DNA from: Acidobacteriaceae bacterium
GTDB taxonomy: Bacteria > Acidobacteriota > Terriglobia > Terriglobales > Acidobacteriaceae
Length of the DNA stretch: 60,155 nucleotides
Assembly (NCBI GenBank): GCA_003139795.1
Contig: PLGM01000189.1
Coordinates: 1 to 60,155 of the forward strand
Direction: 5' to 3'
Below, in pieces: positions 15,028 through 23,509 of the stretch (its first letter is position 1; each line of letters opens with the position of its first letter). The notes under the pieces were generated by a model that was given only the letters and a program-made list of their open reading frames with translations, was not told the DNA's origin and searched no databases. A program made the position numbers and the translations under genes.

Positions 15028-16299
15028 TTATGGAGTTTGGTTTGCCGCTGGCCCGAAAAAGACGGGGGCGATATGGCGATCGTAGAGGTTATGAGTTACA
15101 TTTTTCGCGATAACTTCCCGATTGGCGTCGAGTAAGTCGAGATAGCGCTGGCCTAACTGTGCAGCGACTTTGAACCCGACGTGGAGTAACTGGCGGAGGC
15201 TGGGGTTGTAGGCGGGGGAGCCGGGGTCGTGGCGCAGGGCGGCGGTGAATTGCGCGGAGGACCAGTGGGCGACTTCAACGGGGGCAGGGAGTTTGGCGGG
15301 GTCGATATCGATGACCGTTGCGTAAGGCGCGCATAACTCGGCGGAGTGGGCGAAGGCCTGGGCGTAAATCTCTTTGGCGAGGGCGAGACCTTCGCCGCCG
15401 GCTTCGGCGAGGCCGATGACTTCTTCCAGCCACGTGGTGCCGGCGGTTTTGAGATGGACGCCGGCAGAAAACTGCCGGATGGCCGCGTGGATGGCGGGAT
15501 AGATAGAGAATTTGTCGCTGCCGGAGTGGACGCTGAGCTTGAGGTTGGAGGGCAGTCCGTAGGCGGCGACGGCGTGTTGGATGGCGGCCATGTCGAGGGC
15601 CATCTCGTGGGCAAATTGGGCGGGGTCGCCGACGTAGTCGACGCCCTTGTTGAAGCGGCCACTGAATTTGGGGGCGATGGTCTGGATGGGGATAGCTTCA
15701 TCGGCAATGGCGGCGAGGATGATGAGTAACTCGGCTGGTGTCTGTGCGGAATCGGTCTCGTCCATGGAGACTTCGGGGATGAATGAGCCGTTGCCTTTGG
15801 CCGCTTCGATTTTGCGGTAGATCTTGCCTGCTTCCTGAACGGCGAAGAGGAACTTGGCGGCGGTGCGGCGAAGTAGCTCAGGGGTAATGTCGATGCTTTG
15901 CGCGGCGGCTTCCATGCGGATGGCGCCGAGGAGTTCGGAGTGATGGCCGACGAAGCGGTCGATCGAGGACGGCTCGGCGGTTTTGCCGATATAGTCGGCC
16001 ACGTCGATGGTGTAGAAGTCGCAGGACGGAAGGAAACGTTCAACGGTGGAGAGGTTGATGTGGTCAGCGTCGCAGAAGTAAGGGAGCTTCCAGCCGAGAT
16101 CGTTGACAGCGGCATCGGCCGCGGCGCGGACGGACGCGGGCTCAGAGCCGATGATGGTGTGCTCGCGATTGGACTTGTTCCAGACGGGGATGACATCGAC
16201 GCCTGCCTGGGAGGCGAGGATGCATGCTTCAAGTTGGGCTTTGGCCTGATGGGCGAAACGGTCGCCCACTCCGATCGAGAATTTGCCGAGGTTCGCCAT
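15028..16299 (-). CDS. uxaE: Tagaturonate epimerase UxaE
   Basis: A 423-residue protein of the UxaE family (PF16257, founded on Thermotoga maritima TM0440). It starts KFSIGVGDRFAHQAKAQL and holds VIPVWNKSNREH, FCDADHINLSTVERF, SVHSGSDKFSIYP and HLKTAGTTWLEEVIGLAEAG, all in the family order. UxaE converts D-tagaturonate to D-fructuronate, merging the galacturonate and glucuronate branches and making the UxaB/UxaA pair unnecessary. This fits uxaC and an ExuT-like transporter in the same run and the lack of altronate genes. It is cytoplasmic, between the GH28 gene and kduD. Confidence is high from several family-specific motifs. Confidence 0.88.
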   Translation of the reverse strand: MANLGKFSIGVGDRFAHQAKAQLEACILASQAGVDVIPVWNKSNREHTIIGSEPASVRAAADAAVNDLGWKLPYFCDADHINLSTVERFLPSCDFYTIDVADYIGKTAEPSSIDRFVGHHSELLGAIRMEAAAQSIDITPELLRRTAAKFLFAVQEAGKIYRKIEAAKGNGSFIPEVSMDETDSAQTPAELLIILAAIADEAIPIQTIAPKFSGRFNKGVDYVGDPAQFAHEMALDMAAIQHAVAAYGLPSNLKLSVHSGSDKFSIYPAIHAAIRQFSAGVHLKTAGTTWLEEVIGLAEAGGEGLALAKEIYAQAFAHSAELCAPYATVIDIDPAKLPAPVEVAHWSSAQFTAALRHDPGSPAYNPSLRQLLHVGFKVAAQLGQRYLDLLDANREVIAKNVTHNLYDRHIAPVFFGPAANQTP

Positions 16300-16454
16300 G
16301 ATTTTCCTCAGAGAGCCTGCTGCTTTTCAAGAGTCAGATTACCAGGATACGCGCTGGCTGCAAGAGCGAGTGCGATTGGGATTTTCATCTGGGCCTCATT
16401 TCAGCGCGGATTTGCGGCATTTTCCGGATCATCCCGGCCGGCCTTCCGCGGCGT

Positions 16455-18098
16455 TTACAGCGTCTTGTTATCGATGCTGGCGAGGGTGGCATCTGAGGCA
16501 GCGCGGCTCCAGCCGATGCGCAGGTCCTTCACGTCGTGCAGTGCGAATGCGCCCTCAGCGCCGCGGGGAGCCGTGACGGCGAAGAAATCAGCGCGCTGGA
16601 CATCGGCCAGGTAAAACGCGGGACGCGCGTCGGGCGTGGTGGTGGCAATCTCGACGTGGCTCATTTCCACATTGCGGACATGGCGCAGGAAGAAGCCGAA
16701 CGCCGGCATGGGTCCGAACATCCCCGGCTCCGGATACTTGCTTTCAAACTCCGGGGGTTGCACGGGGGCAGCCTCAGACGGCTCGCCGCCAACCGTCTCA
16801 ATATAAATGTTGGAGAGCTTCACGTCTTCGATGGAGAAGCCCGGAATACCGCTGAGAATGGAGCTGATCTTTTGCGGTGCGTTGTAACAGGTGAGATTGT
16901 CAATCAGGATGCGCTTGAGAGTGCCCACCTTTGTGCTTTCCTTAGGACCGCGCAGCCGCGAGCCCAGGCGCATGAAGATGGGGCCGGACACGAGATCGCG
17001 CATGGTGGTGTTGGTGATGGCGATGTCCTCAAGCAGAGCGCCATCGACCGATTCCAGCGCTAAACCCTGGCAGCCTTCGAATACGCAGTTGGAGATGGCG
17101 ATGTTAATAAAGCCGCCATTGGATTCCGTGCCACATTTGATGCGGCCGGTGCGCGGCACGCGAAAATCCCGTGCGAACTTCTTGAAAGTTCCGTCCAGCA
17201 CCGAGCCCAGCTCATAACTCCCAGTTACGAAGCAGTTAGAGATTGTGAGGTTTCGTGTGGGCCGCGCGTAACCGAGTGCATAACTGGATTTCGGGCAGAT
17301 GCCGTCATCCCAGGGCGAGTTGACGGTGCAGTTGGAGACGCGCACGTTCTGGCAGCAATCGATATCCATGCCGTCGCGATCGGTATCGATGATGAGATTG
17401 TCAATGGTCAGGTTATCGACGCCGGTGAGCAGAAGGCCGAAGTGGCCGCCCTTGAGAATGGAGAAGTCGCGCAACAGGACGTTGTGGCAGTTCTTGAGCG
17501 CGATGGCCTTGTTGCCCACGCCCGGCTGCTCGGCGACAAAAGGAGCACCGTCGTCTTTTCTTCCCCGGCCGTTGGAGAGCCCTTTGCCCCATATGAGGCC
17601 GGGACCGGTGATGCTTAAGTCGTGAATATCTTCGCCCCACAGGAGGGAGTTATGCCAGTGGTTATGGCCGTAATCCTGATAGGCGTCCCATCCTGTCTTG
17701 GGCTCGGCAGCATCGTAGACGCCGCCGCGATAGCCGGTCTGCTCACCGGGGAGCGGTGAGTCGGCAGCCACGATCGCGCTGCCCTGAAGCAGATGGAGGT
17801 GCACCTGGCTCTTGAGGTGAATGGAAAAGCAAAGATACGAGCCCGCAGGAAAGACAACGACCCCGCCACCCGCGGCTACCGCGGCTTCGATGGCGCGGTT
17901 GACGGCGTCGCTGTCAAGCGTCTTGCCGTCGCCCGTGGCGCCGTATTTGCGAACATCAAAGATGCCCTGCGCTGCGGCAGCGGTCGCGGCACCGTTCTGG
18001 GCCGAGGCCGCAAGAGAAGAGGCGGGGATGGCGGCAGCCGCGATGCCGAGGCTTCCGGTGCGCAGAAAGTCACGACGGATGGAGTTGAACGATTTCAC
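16455..18098 (-). CDS. Exported GH28 polygalacturonase
   Basis: A 547-residue pectin hydrolase. A Tat-type signal (SIRRDFLRTGSLGIAAAAIP, about 6-25) precedes a pectate-lyase/GH28 right-handed beta-helix opening with FDVRKYGATGDGKTLDSDAV. GH28 landmarks are DTDRDGMDIDCC, the paired catalytic aspartates in SPWDDGICPKS and the substrate-binding GRIKCG; the usual GHG is replaced by GSYELGS. It should cleave alpha-1,4-galacturonosyl bonds in the periplasm or outside, giving hexuronate for ExuT. The GTG start at 18098 is chosen because AGGAGG lies 8 bases upstream; an ATG 30 bases earlier lacks a site. The GHG replacement suggests an exo-type or rhamnogalacturonan-directed member. It lies downstream of rhaM. 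Confidence 0.88.
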   Translation of the reverse strand: MKSFNSIRRDFLRTGSLGIAAAAIPASSLAASAQNGAATAAAAQGIFDVRKYGATGDGKTLDSDAVNRAIEAAVAAGGGVVVFPAGSYLCFSIHLKSQVHLHLLQGSAIVAADSPLPGEQTGYRGGVYDAAEPKTGWDAYQDYGHNHWHNSLLWGEDIHDLSITGPGLIWGKGLSNGRGRKDDGAPFVAEQPGVGNKAIALKNCHNVLLRDFSILKGGHFGLLLTGVDNLTIDNLIIDTDRDGMDIDCCQNVRVSNCTVNSPWDDGICPKSSYALGYARPTRNLTISNCFVTGSYELGSVLDGTFKKFARDFRVPRTGRIKCGTESNGGFINIAISNCVFEGCQGLALESVDGALLEDIAITNTTMRDLVSGPIFMRLGSRLRGPKESTKVGTLKRILIDNLTCYNAPQKISSILSGIPGFSIEDVKLSNIYIETVGGEPSEAAPVQPPEFESKYPEPGMFGPMPAFGFFLRHVRNVEMSHVEIATTTPDARPAFYLADVQRADFFAVTAPRGAEGAFALHDVKDLRIGWSRAASDATLASIDNKTL

Positions 18099-18224
18099 GG
18101 AGACATCCTCCTGGAAGCGATTGGTCAAGCGTTAGTGTATTTCAAGGGGCGCCGAACGCAAATCCTTGCAAGCACATGGATGGGCGCCTGAGAATGAGTC
18201 CTTGCCTTCCGCCCGCAGCTTATC

Positions 18225-18542
18225 TCAATCGAGATGAAAGACTTCTTCAAGTTGGAACATGTTATCATCCGCCGCGCCTTCGCCGAGCGCTTCAAAGAAT
18301 GGCGACATCTCCGCCTGCCATCGCGCGTTGATGGGATGGTTCTTCATGGCGGCGCAGGATTGTTCAAAGTCATCTGTCTCGAGATAGCCGACGAGAAGGC
18401 CGTCGGGCCTCAAGAATAACGAGTAATTGCGCCAGCCGGTCTGGCGCAGAGCATCGAGCATCTCAGGCCATACGCGGGTGTGTCGCGCTCTGTATTCTTC
18501 CACTTTTTCCGGGCGGACTTTCAATAAGAAACAGATACGCAT
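18225..18542 (-). CDS. rhaM: L-rhamnose mutarotase RhaM
   Basis: A 105-residue dimeric alpha/beta-barrel protein of the RhaM family: MRICFLLKVRPEKVEEYRARH, VWPEMLDALRQTGWRNYSLFL, and the C-terminal FHLD. Family landmarks are the catalytic His in ..YRARHTRVWPEM and the tryptophan pair later (NARWQAEMSPFFE). It interconverts rhamnopyranose anomers. An ATG with AAGGAGGAG upstream fixes the start at 18542. The setting beside a GH28 enzyme suggests rhamnose freed from rhamnogalacturonan, but no rhamnose kinase, isomerase or dehydrogenase is nearby, so the rest of rhamnose use must lie elsewhere. Confidence 0.9.
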   Translation of the reverse strand: MRICFLLKVRPEKVEEYRARHTRVWPEMLDALRQTGWRNYSLFLRPDGLLVGYLETDDFEQSCAAMKNHPINARWQAEMSPFFEALGEGAADDNMFQLEEVFHLD

Positions 18543-18614
18543 GGACTCCTCCTTCAATTGCGAGCTCTGGTAGTGCATCCCACCGGATAAGGGGGCAGCG
18601 GCGGGTTGCTGTTC

Positions 18615-19829
18615 TCAGAGTAAATACTCATGCATGACCAGAGCCACAGCGCTACGCAATCGCGCCTTGTTGCCCTCTTGAGCGGGCCGAAGCCGGGGAA
18701 CTCTCACCAATGGATTCCGCCGCATCGCTGTTTCAATCAAGGGGCCTGCCAGGTGCCAAAGCGTTGTGATGTCACCCACGACTATGATTTCGGAAGGCGC
18801 CAGAGCGGAGGCGATCATATGCATGCCGCGACCGAGGGCGGCGCACATTCGATCGATCGCCTGTTTGGCTGCAGGGTCCTCGGCCTCGGCTAACTTGAGA
18901 AGGTCCTCAAAGGGAGGCGAGGGCTTGTTGGCGATTTCAGTGTAGTAACGCATCCCAGCGCGATTGGAGGCTACAGTTTCCCAGCATCCCGTGCTTCCGC
19001 AGGCGCAGGGCAGTCCATTGGGGTCCACCTGCACATGGCCGAATTCGCCGGCCGAGCCGCCTTCCCCGCGAAGGATGCGGCCGTTGGCAAAGATGCCTGT
19101 GCCCAATCCTTCCGACACGTTGACCACAACAAGATCATGCATGCCGTCGCTGTTGCCGAACCACACCTCGGACAATGCGCAGGCGTTGGCGACGTTGTCC
19201 ACAAAGACGGGCAGGCAAGTGGCCTGTTCGACGCGGGACTTGATGCGTCCAATGGGCCAGTTGATGTTGGGCGCGAAGATGGAAGTTCCGTGTTTGGACT
19301 TATCGAGACGAAGGTCGAGGCGGCCCGGCAGACTTATGCCAATGCCGTCGAAAGAGCGGTCCTTATTGGCGGCGATCATCTTTCGAATTGCGCTGACGAT
19401 GGCGCCGATCACCTTTTGGGGATTGGCCGGGAGCACGATGAGTTCTTGCGCGAGGATACTGCCGCCCAAGTCCGTTACGGCCAGCGTGGTTTGAGAAGGA
19501 TGGATATCCAATGCAAGCACGCCGCGCTGACTGTTCACGTTCAGAAAAGTGGGTCTTCGGCCACGGGGAAGGCGCCCCGTCGATCCCTCAACGATCCATC
19601 GTTCGGCGAGCAACTCCTCGACGATGAGGGAGACGGTGCTCCTCTGAAGGCCGGAGACGCGTGCCAAATCCGCACGAGAGATGGGTTGGCGGGTGCGGAT
19701 CTGGTTGAATATGAGGTTGCGATTGATCTGGCGAGGTATTTTGTTCGACGCACTGAGGTTGTTGGTAAAGGAGAAGCGCGACGCCGGCGAGTTAGAGCGA
19801 ATCTCCAGTTTGTCCAGCATGTTCGACAC
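18615..19829 (-). CDS. ROK-family transcriptional regulator (NagC/XylR type)
   Basis: A 404-residue protein with an N-terminal winged helix (about 33-90: NLIFNQIRTRQPISRADLAR, then LQRSTVSLIVEELLAERWI). The ROK domain (about 105-400) carries GIGISLPGRLD, VFVDNVANACALSEVWFG, EGLGTGIFANG and the zinc site GEFGHVQVD...CACGSTGCWE. ROK regulators bind a sugar or sugar phosphate and release DNA. Its place between gnd and rhaM, inside the hexuronate run, makes it the best candidate to control this locus, perhaps through the palindrome at 29803-29823. The effector cannot be inferred. The residue standing for the kinase-type catalytic Asp (FVDN) is kept, as in many non-catalytic ROK repressors. Confidence 0.88.
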   Translation of the reverse strand: MSNMLDKLEIRSNSPASRFSFTNNLSASNKIPRQINRNLIFNQIRTRQPISRADLARVSGLQRSTVSLIVEELLAERWIVEGSTGRLPRGRRPTFLNVNSQRGVLALDIHPSQTTLAVTDLGGSILAQELIVLPANPQKVIGAIVSAIRKMIAANKDRSFDGIGISLPGRLDLRLDKSKHGTSIFAPNINWPIGRIKSRVEQATCLPVFVDNVANACALSEVWFGNSDGMHDLVVVNVSEGLGTGIFANGRILRGEGGSAGEFGHVQVDPNGLPCACGSTGCWETVASNRAGMRYYTEIANKPSPPFEDLLKLAEAEDPAAKQAIDRMCAALGRGMHMIASALAPSEIIVVGDITTLWHLAGPLIETAMRRNPLVRVPRLRPAQEGNKARLRSAVALVMHEYLL

Positions 19830-19953
19830 CTTACAAACCTGATGTTAGGTCCACGCCAACGAGAGGTCCTGGCCCCCGGGGTGGATGCAAGAGCGATTTG
19901 TTGGCGGCGGCAAAAGTAGTTTCATTGCAGAGCCGCGCGCAGTGGTCAGATAA

Positions 19954-21411
19954 CTAGACGTTATAGGTGGAGGACGAAACGCGGCCACCGCGGCCCGTCC
20001 AGTTGGAGTGGAAGAACTGGCCGCGCGGGCGGTCGATGCGCTCATAGGTGTGCGCGCCGAAGTAGTCGCGTTGCGCTTGAAGGAGATTGGCGGGCAGGCG
20101 CGCAGTGCGATAGCCGTCAAAGAAGGCGAGTGCGGTGGAGAAGGCCGGGGTGGGCACACCGAGCTCGACAGCGTGAACGATCGCCTTGCGCCAAGAGGCT
20201 TGATAGTCGTTGAGAGCGGCTGAGAAGAAGCTATCGAGCAGCAGGTTGTCGATGTGCGGATTTTTGTCGAATGCCTCTTTGATCTTGCCCAGGAAGCGGC
20301 TGCGAATGATGCATCCGCCGCGCCACATGAGCGCGATGCCGCCCATGTTGAGGTTCCAGCCATTTTCTTTAGCGGCGGCCCGGAGGAGCATGTAACCCTG
20401 CGTGTAGGAGACGATCTTGGAGCAGTAGAGGGCGCAACGGACATCTTCAATGAACGCGGCGCGGTCTGCGACGGCCTTGGCGGCGGGGCCCTCAAGGATC
20501 TTAGACGCGGCGACGCGCTCTTCCTTGAGCGCCGACAGACAGCGCGCGAAGACCGACTCGACGATGAGAGTTACAGGCTGGCCGAGATCGAGGGAGCTGA
20601 AGACCGTCCACTTGCCGGTGCCTTTCTGGCCGGCGGTGTCGAGAATCTTATCGACGATGGGTTGGCCATCTTCGTCTTTACTGGCAAAGATATGGCTTGA
20701 TATCTCGACGAGGTAACTGTCGAGCTCGCCCGTGTTCCAGTCAGTGAAGACCTGATGCAAGTCATCGGCGGTGAGTCCCAGGCCGCGCTGGAGGAGATCG
20801 TAGGCTTCACAGATGAGTTGCATGTCGCCATATTCGATGCCGTTGTGGACCATCTTGACGTAATGGCCGGCGCCGTCCTCGCCAACCCAGTCGCAGCAGG
20901 GGGTTCCGTCCTCGACCTTGGCGGCGATGGCTTGAAAGATATCCTTCACGTGGGGCCACGCGGCGGGATTGCCACCGGGCATGATGGAGGGACCGAAGCG
21001 CGCGCCTTCTTCGCCGCCCGAGACGCCGGTGCCGATGAAGAGGATGCCTTTTGCGGCGAGGTCTTTGGTGCGGCGGTTGGAGTCAGTGAAGAGCGAGTTA
21101 CCGCCGTCGATGACAATGTCGCCGGCTTCAAGGTAAGGCAGGACATGGCCGATCATTTGATCAACGATGTCGCCGGCCTTGACCATCAGCATGACGCGGC
21201 GCGGGCGCTTGAGCAGGCCGACAAAGTCTTCGATGGAGTGGGCTCCGACGACCTGCGTGCCTTTTGCTTCGTTGGCCAGGAAGTCGTCTACCTTGGAGAC
21301 TGTGCGATTGAAGACGGCAACCTTGAAGCCGTGGTCGTTCATGTTGAGGACAAGATTCTGTCCCATGACAGCGAGGCCGATCAGGCCGATATCACACGAT
21401 GTGTCTGGCAT
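19954..21411 (-). CDS. gnd: 6-phosphogluconate dehydrogenase, decarboxylating
   Basis: A 485-residue protein of full Gnd length. It shows the N-terminal Rossmann loop GLIGLAVMGQNLVLNM, the NADP-selecting FNRTVSKV, the family signature GVSGGEEGARFGPSIMPGG, and the catalytic block HYVKMVHNGIEYGDMQL with the Lys and Glu. The C-terminal tail FHSNWTGRGGRVSSSTYNV reaches into the partner's active site. It oxidises 6-phosphogluconate to ribulose 5-phosphate and CO2. It lies 38 bases after an SDR gene in the hexuronate run rather than with zwf/pgl, which suggests that 6-phosphogluconate arises here from a sugar acid (gluconate). No gluconokinase is in the window. Confidence 0.95.
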   Translation of the reverse strand: MPDTSCDIGLIGLAVMGQNLVLNMNDHGFKVAVFNRTVSKVDDFLANEAKGTQVVGAHSIEDFVGLLKRPRRVMLMVKAGDIVDQMIGHVLPYLEAGDIVIDGGNSLFTDSNRRTKDLAAKGILFIGTGVSGGEEGARFGPSIMPGGNPAAWPHVKDIFQAIAAKVEDGTPCCDWVGEDGAGHYVKMVHNGIEYGDMQLICEAYDLLQRGLGLTADDLHQVFTDWNTGELDSYLVEISSHIFASKDEDGQPIVDKILDTAGQKGTGKWTVFSSLDLGQPVTLIVESVFARCLSALKEERVAASKILEGPAAKAVADRAAFIEDVRCALYCSKIVSYTQGYMLLRAAAKENGWNLNMGGIALMWRGGCIIRSRFLGKIKEAFDKNPHIDNLLLDSFFSAALNDYQASWRKAIVHAVELGVPTPAFSTALAFFDGYRTARLPANLLQAQRDYFGAHTYERIDRPRGQFFHSNWTGRGGRVSSSTYNV

Positions 21412-21449
21412 AGAGTCTCCGAAATCCCACTGAAATGGCTAGTACGAGT

Positions 21450-22226
21450 TTATTGGTTTACGCCGCTGGCGAGGAAACCACCGTCGACAACCAGTGCTTG
21501 TCCGGTTACGAAGGATGCGGCATCGGAGGCGAGATAGATGGCCGCTCCCACGAGTTCTTCGGTCTTGCCGAAGCGGCCCATGGGTGTGCGCATCAGAAGT
21601 TCCTGGCCGCGGGGCGTGCTGTCGAGCAGGTTTGCATTCAGGTCAGTGCGAAAGACGCCGGGGGCAATGGCGTTGACCGTAACGCCTTTCTTCGACCACT
21701 CGACGGCGAGCGAACGCGTGAGCGAGGCTACGCCGGCCTTGCTGGCTGCGTAGGCGGCCACTTCACTGAGAGCAACAAAGCTGTTGAGGGAGGCGATGTT
21801 GACGATGCGGCCGTAGCCGCGCTCCAGCATGTGCCTGCCGAAGACCTGGCAGGCGCGAAGGGTTCCAGTAAGATTGGTGTCGAGGATGGAGGTCCACTCT
21901 TCTTCGGAGAAGGAAAGCGTCGGGGCGCGCTTGATTCTTCCGGCGCAGTTGATGAGGATGTCGACTTTACCGAAGCGTTGGATCGCGGCGTCGAGGAGAT
22001 GTACGAGTGAGGCGCGGTCGCATACGTCGGAGGTAAGGCGCAGGGTTTGGCGGCAGTGGAGTTCGATTTCGGCGGCGGTTTCGTCAACCTGCAACTGGCG
22101 GCGCGCGGTGGCGATAACATCAGCGCCGGCGTCGGCAAGGCCGAGCGAGAGGGCGCGGCCGATGCCGGAGGTGCCGCCGGTTACTACTGCGAGTTTGCCT
22201 TCAAGACTAAGAAGCTGCGTGGTCAC
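21450..22226 (-). CDS. SDR oxidoreductase, gluconate 5-dehydrogenase/FabG-like
   Basis: A 258-residue SDR with TGGTSGIGRALSLGLADAG, the basic ATARRQL after beta-2 (NADP), CAGRIKRAPT, NIASLNSF with the catalytic serine, YAASK, and the C-terminus FVTGQALVVDGGFLASG. The GTG at 22226 is taken as start because the conserved fold begins right after it and GGGGGA precedes it; upstream codons overlap the racemase gene. Members include Ga5DH and KduD-like enzymes acting on keto-aldonic acids. Inside a run with uxaC and uxaE but no UxuB/UxaB, it is a candidate for reducing fructuronate to mannonate. That role is inferred only from context. Confidence 0.85.
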   Translation of the reverse strand: MTTQLLSLEGKLAVVTGGTSGIGRALSLGLADAGADVIATARRQLQVDETAAEIELHCRQTLRLTSDVCDRASLVHLLDAAIQRFGKVDILINCAGRIKRAPTLSFSEEEWTSILDTNLTGTLRACQVFGRHMLERGYGRIVNIASLNSFVALSEVAAYAASKAGVASLTRSLAVEWSKKGVTVNAIAPGVFRTDLNANLLDSTPRGQELLMRTPMGRFGKTEELVGAAIYLASDAASFVTGQALVVDGGFLASGVNQ

Positions 22227-22240
22227 AAGTTTCCCCCATT

Positions 22241-23509
22241 TCAGAGGCGGCTGCGGTGTGCCCAGAGGCCCAATCCCGGATTGGCGATGAAGAATATGTC
22301 TTCGCCGTCGACCTGGTTGTAGCCGTGGGTGAGCTTTTCGGGATCGTAGCGCTGGAGCATGGTGTTGAGATCGGCATAGTTGAAGCCGACGCTTTCCACC
22401 TCCTGCCGGGTGAGGTGTCCGGGGCACCAGGTAATGTTGAAGCGGCCTTCGGACGAGCCATGGATGAGATGGGCGGCGGCACTGAGATCGTGGGCCAGAT
22501 CGGCGTTGGCTTTGACTGCGGCGAGGGTTGCCGGAGTGCCGCGATAGCCGTATTTGCGGATCAATGCGTCGATGATTTGGTCTTCGCCAAAATCCTTTAC
22601 GCCGGGGGCGAGAATGATGAGGTTGGCGCTGTCGGCCAGCGCCATGCGGGTGCGATAGACGGCCTTGTTGCCGAGCCAGGTGGAGTGAAACTCGCCGGGG
22701 TCGAGATAGACAACGGCCTTTTTGAGGGGTGTGTCGAGGATTTCAAAGTTGACCTTGAGGCTAAGGTCGGCGGCGAGGTGAAAACACTCGGCATCATCGC
22801 CGATGAAGAGACCGCGCACGGCGAGGCCGCCTTCCGCGCGGAATGCGACGACGGTTAGAACGTAGACGATGGGCAGATGGCGGAGGAAACGATCGGAGGC
22901 GTAATTGAGCACCGAGCGCACGGGGTTTTCCGCACGGCCCATGATGCGCTCCATGCCGTAGACGGCGCCGAGGTAGTGGCTGCGGTTGATGCCCTCGCGG
23001 CCGCCCGTGCCGACCAGGATGTTCTTGGTGTAATTGGCCATGCCGATTACTTCATGGGGTACGACCTGGCCGATGGAGAGGATAAGATCGAAGTTACCTT
23101 GAGAGATAAGACGATTGACCTGCGCGGGCCACGCATAACTCAGCTTGCCTTCGGATTGTTCGTGGATGAAAGTGGAGGGAACTTCGCCGAGGGTTTCGAC
23201 ATCGGTGCGCCAATTGTGGATGCGGAAGAGATTCTGCGGTACATCGCCGAACATGTGCGCGATCTGGTCCGGGCGCATGGCGGTGTGGGTGCCGAGAGCG
23301 GGAAGAACGGCCTTGAGCCGGTCGCCATAGTATTGCCACGCATAGGAGGTGAGTTCGCCGGCGCGGGAGTGCTCACGGCTCTGGTCGGGAGGGACGACGA
23401 GCACACGGTTGCGCGGACCAAGTTGCGCGAGCGCTTCCGCGAGCAAGTTTTGTAACTGCCGGGGAGATAGATCGGTTTCGATACTGCCTGTGGCGCAGTA
23501 GAGGCTCAT
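22241..23509 (-). CDS. LarA-like nickel-pincer racemase/epimerase
   Basis: A 422-residue LarA superfamily protein (DUF2088 type). LarA of Lactiplantibacillus binds the nickel-pincer cofactor with H108, H174, K184 and H200 (residue numbers recalled). Here H75 (LGTHTAM), H152 (VVPHEVIG), K162 and H178 (NRSHYL) keep the spacing of the last three exactly (10 and 16 residues). The cofactor-phosphate motif PDQSR is at 41-45. It should therefore be an active 2-hydroxyacid racemase or epimerase. The superfamily includes lactate, malate and D-gluconate 2-epimerising enzymes. Flanking genes (ATGA overlap with the MFS gene, 14 bases to the SDR) point to a sugar acid substrate. The cofactor genes larB, larC and larE are not in the window. 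Confidence 0.85.
   Translation of the reverse strand: MSLYCATGSIETDLSPRQLQNLLAEALAQLGPRNRVLVVPPDQSREHSRAGELTSYAWQYYGDRLKAVLPALGTHTAMRPDQIAHMFGDVPQNLFRIHNWRTDVETLGEVPSTFIHEQSEGKLSYAWPAQVNRLISQGNFDLILSIGQVVPHEVIGMANYTKNILVGTGGREGINRSHYLGAVYGMERIMGRAENPVRSVLNYASDRFLRHLPIVYVLTVVAFRAEGGLAVRGLFIGDDAECFHLAADLSLKVNFEILDTPLKKAVVYLDPGEFHSTWLGNKAVYRTRMALADSANLIILAPGVKDFGEDQIIDALIRKYGYRGTPATLAAVKANADLAHDLSAAAHLIHGSSEGRFNITWCPGHLTRQEVESVGFNYADLNTMLQRYDPEKLTHGYNQVDGEDIFFIANPGLGLWAHRSRL

Noticed and set aside
18225-18542. RhaM considered as evidence of a full rhamnose pathway
   Set aside because: No other rhamnose gene is in the window, so only the mutarotase is annotated.
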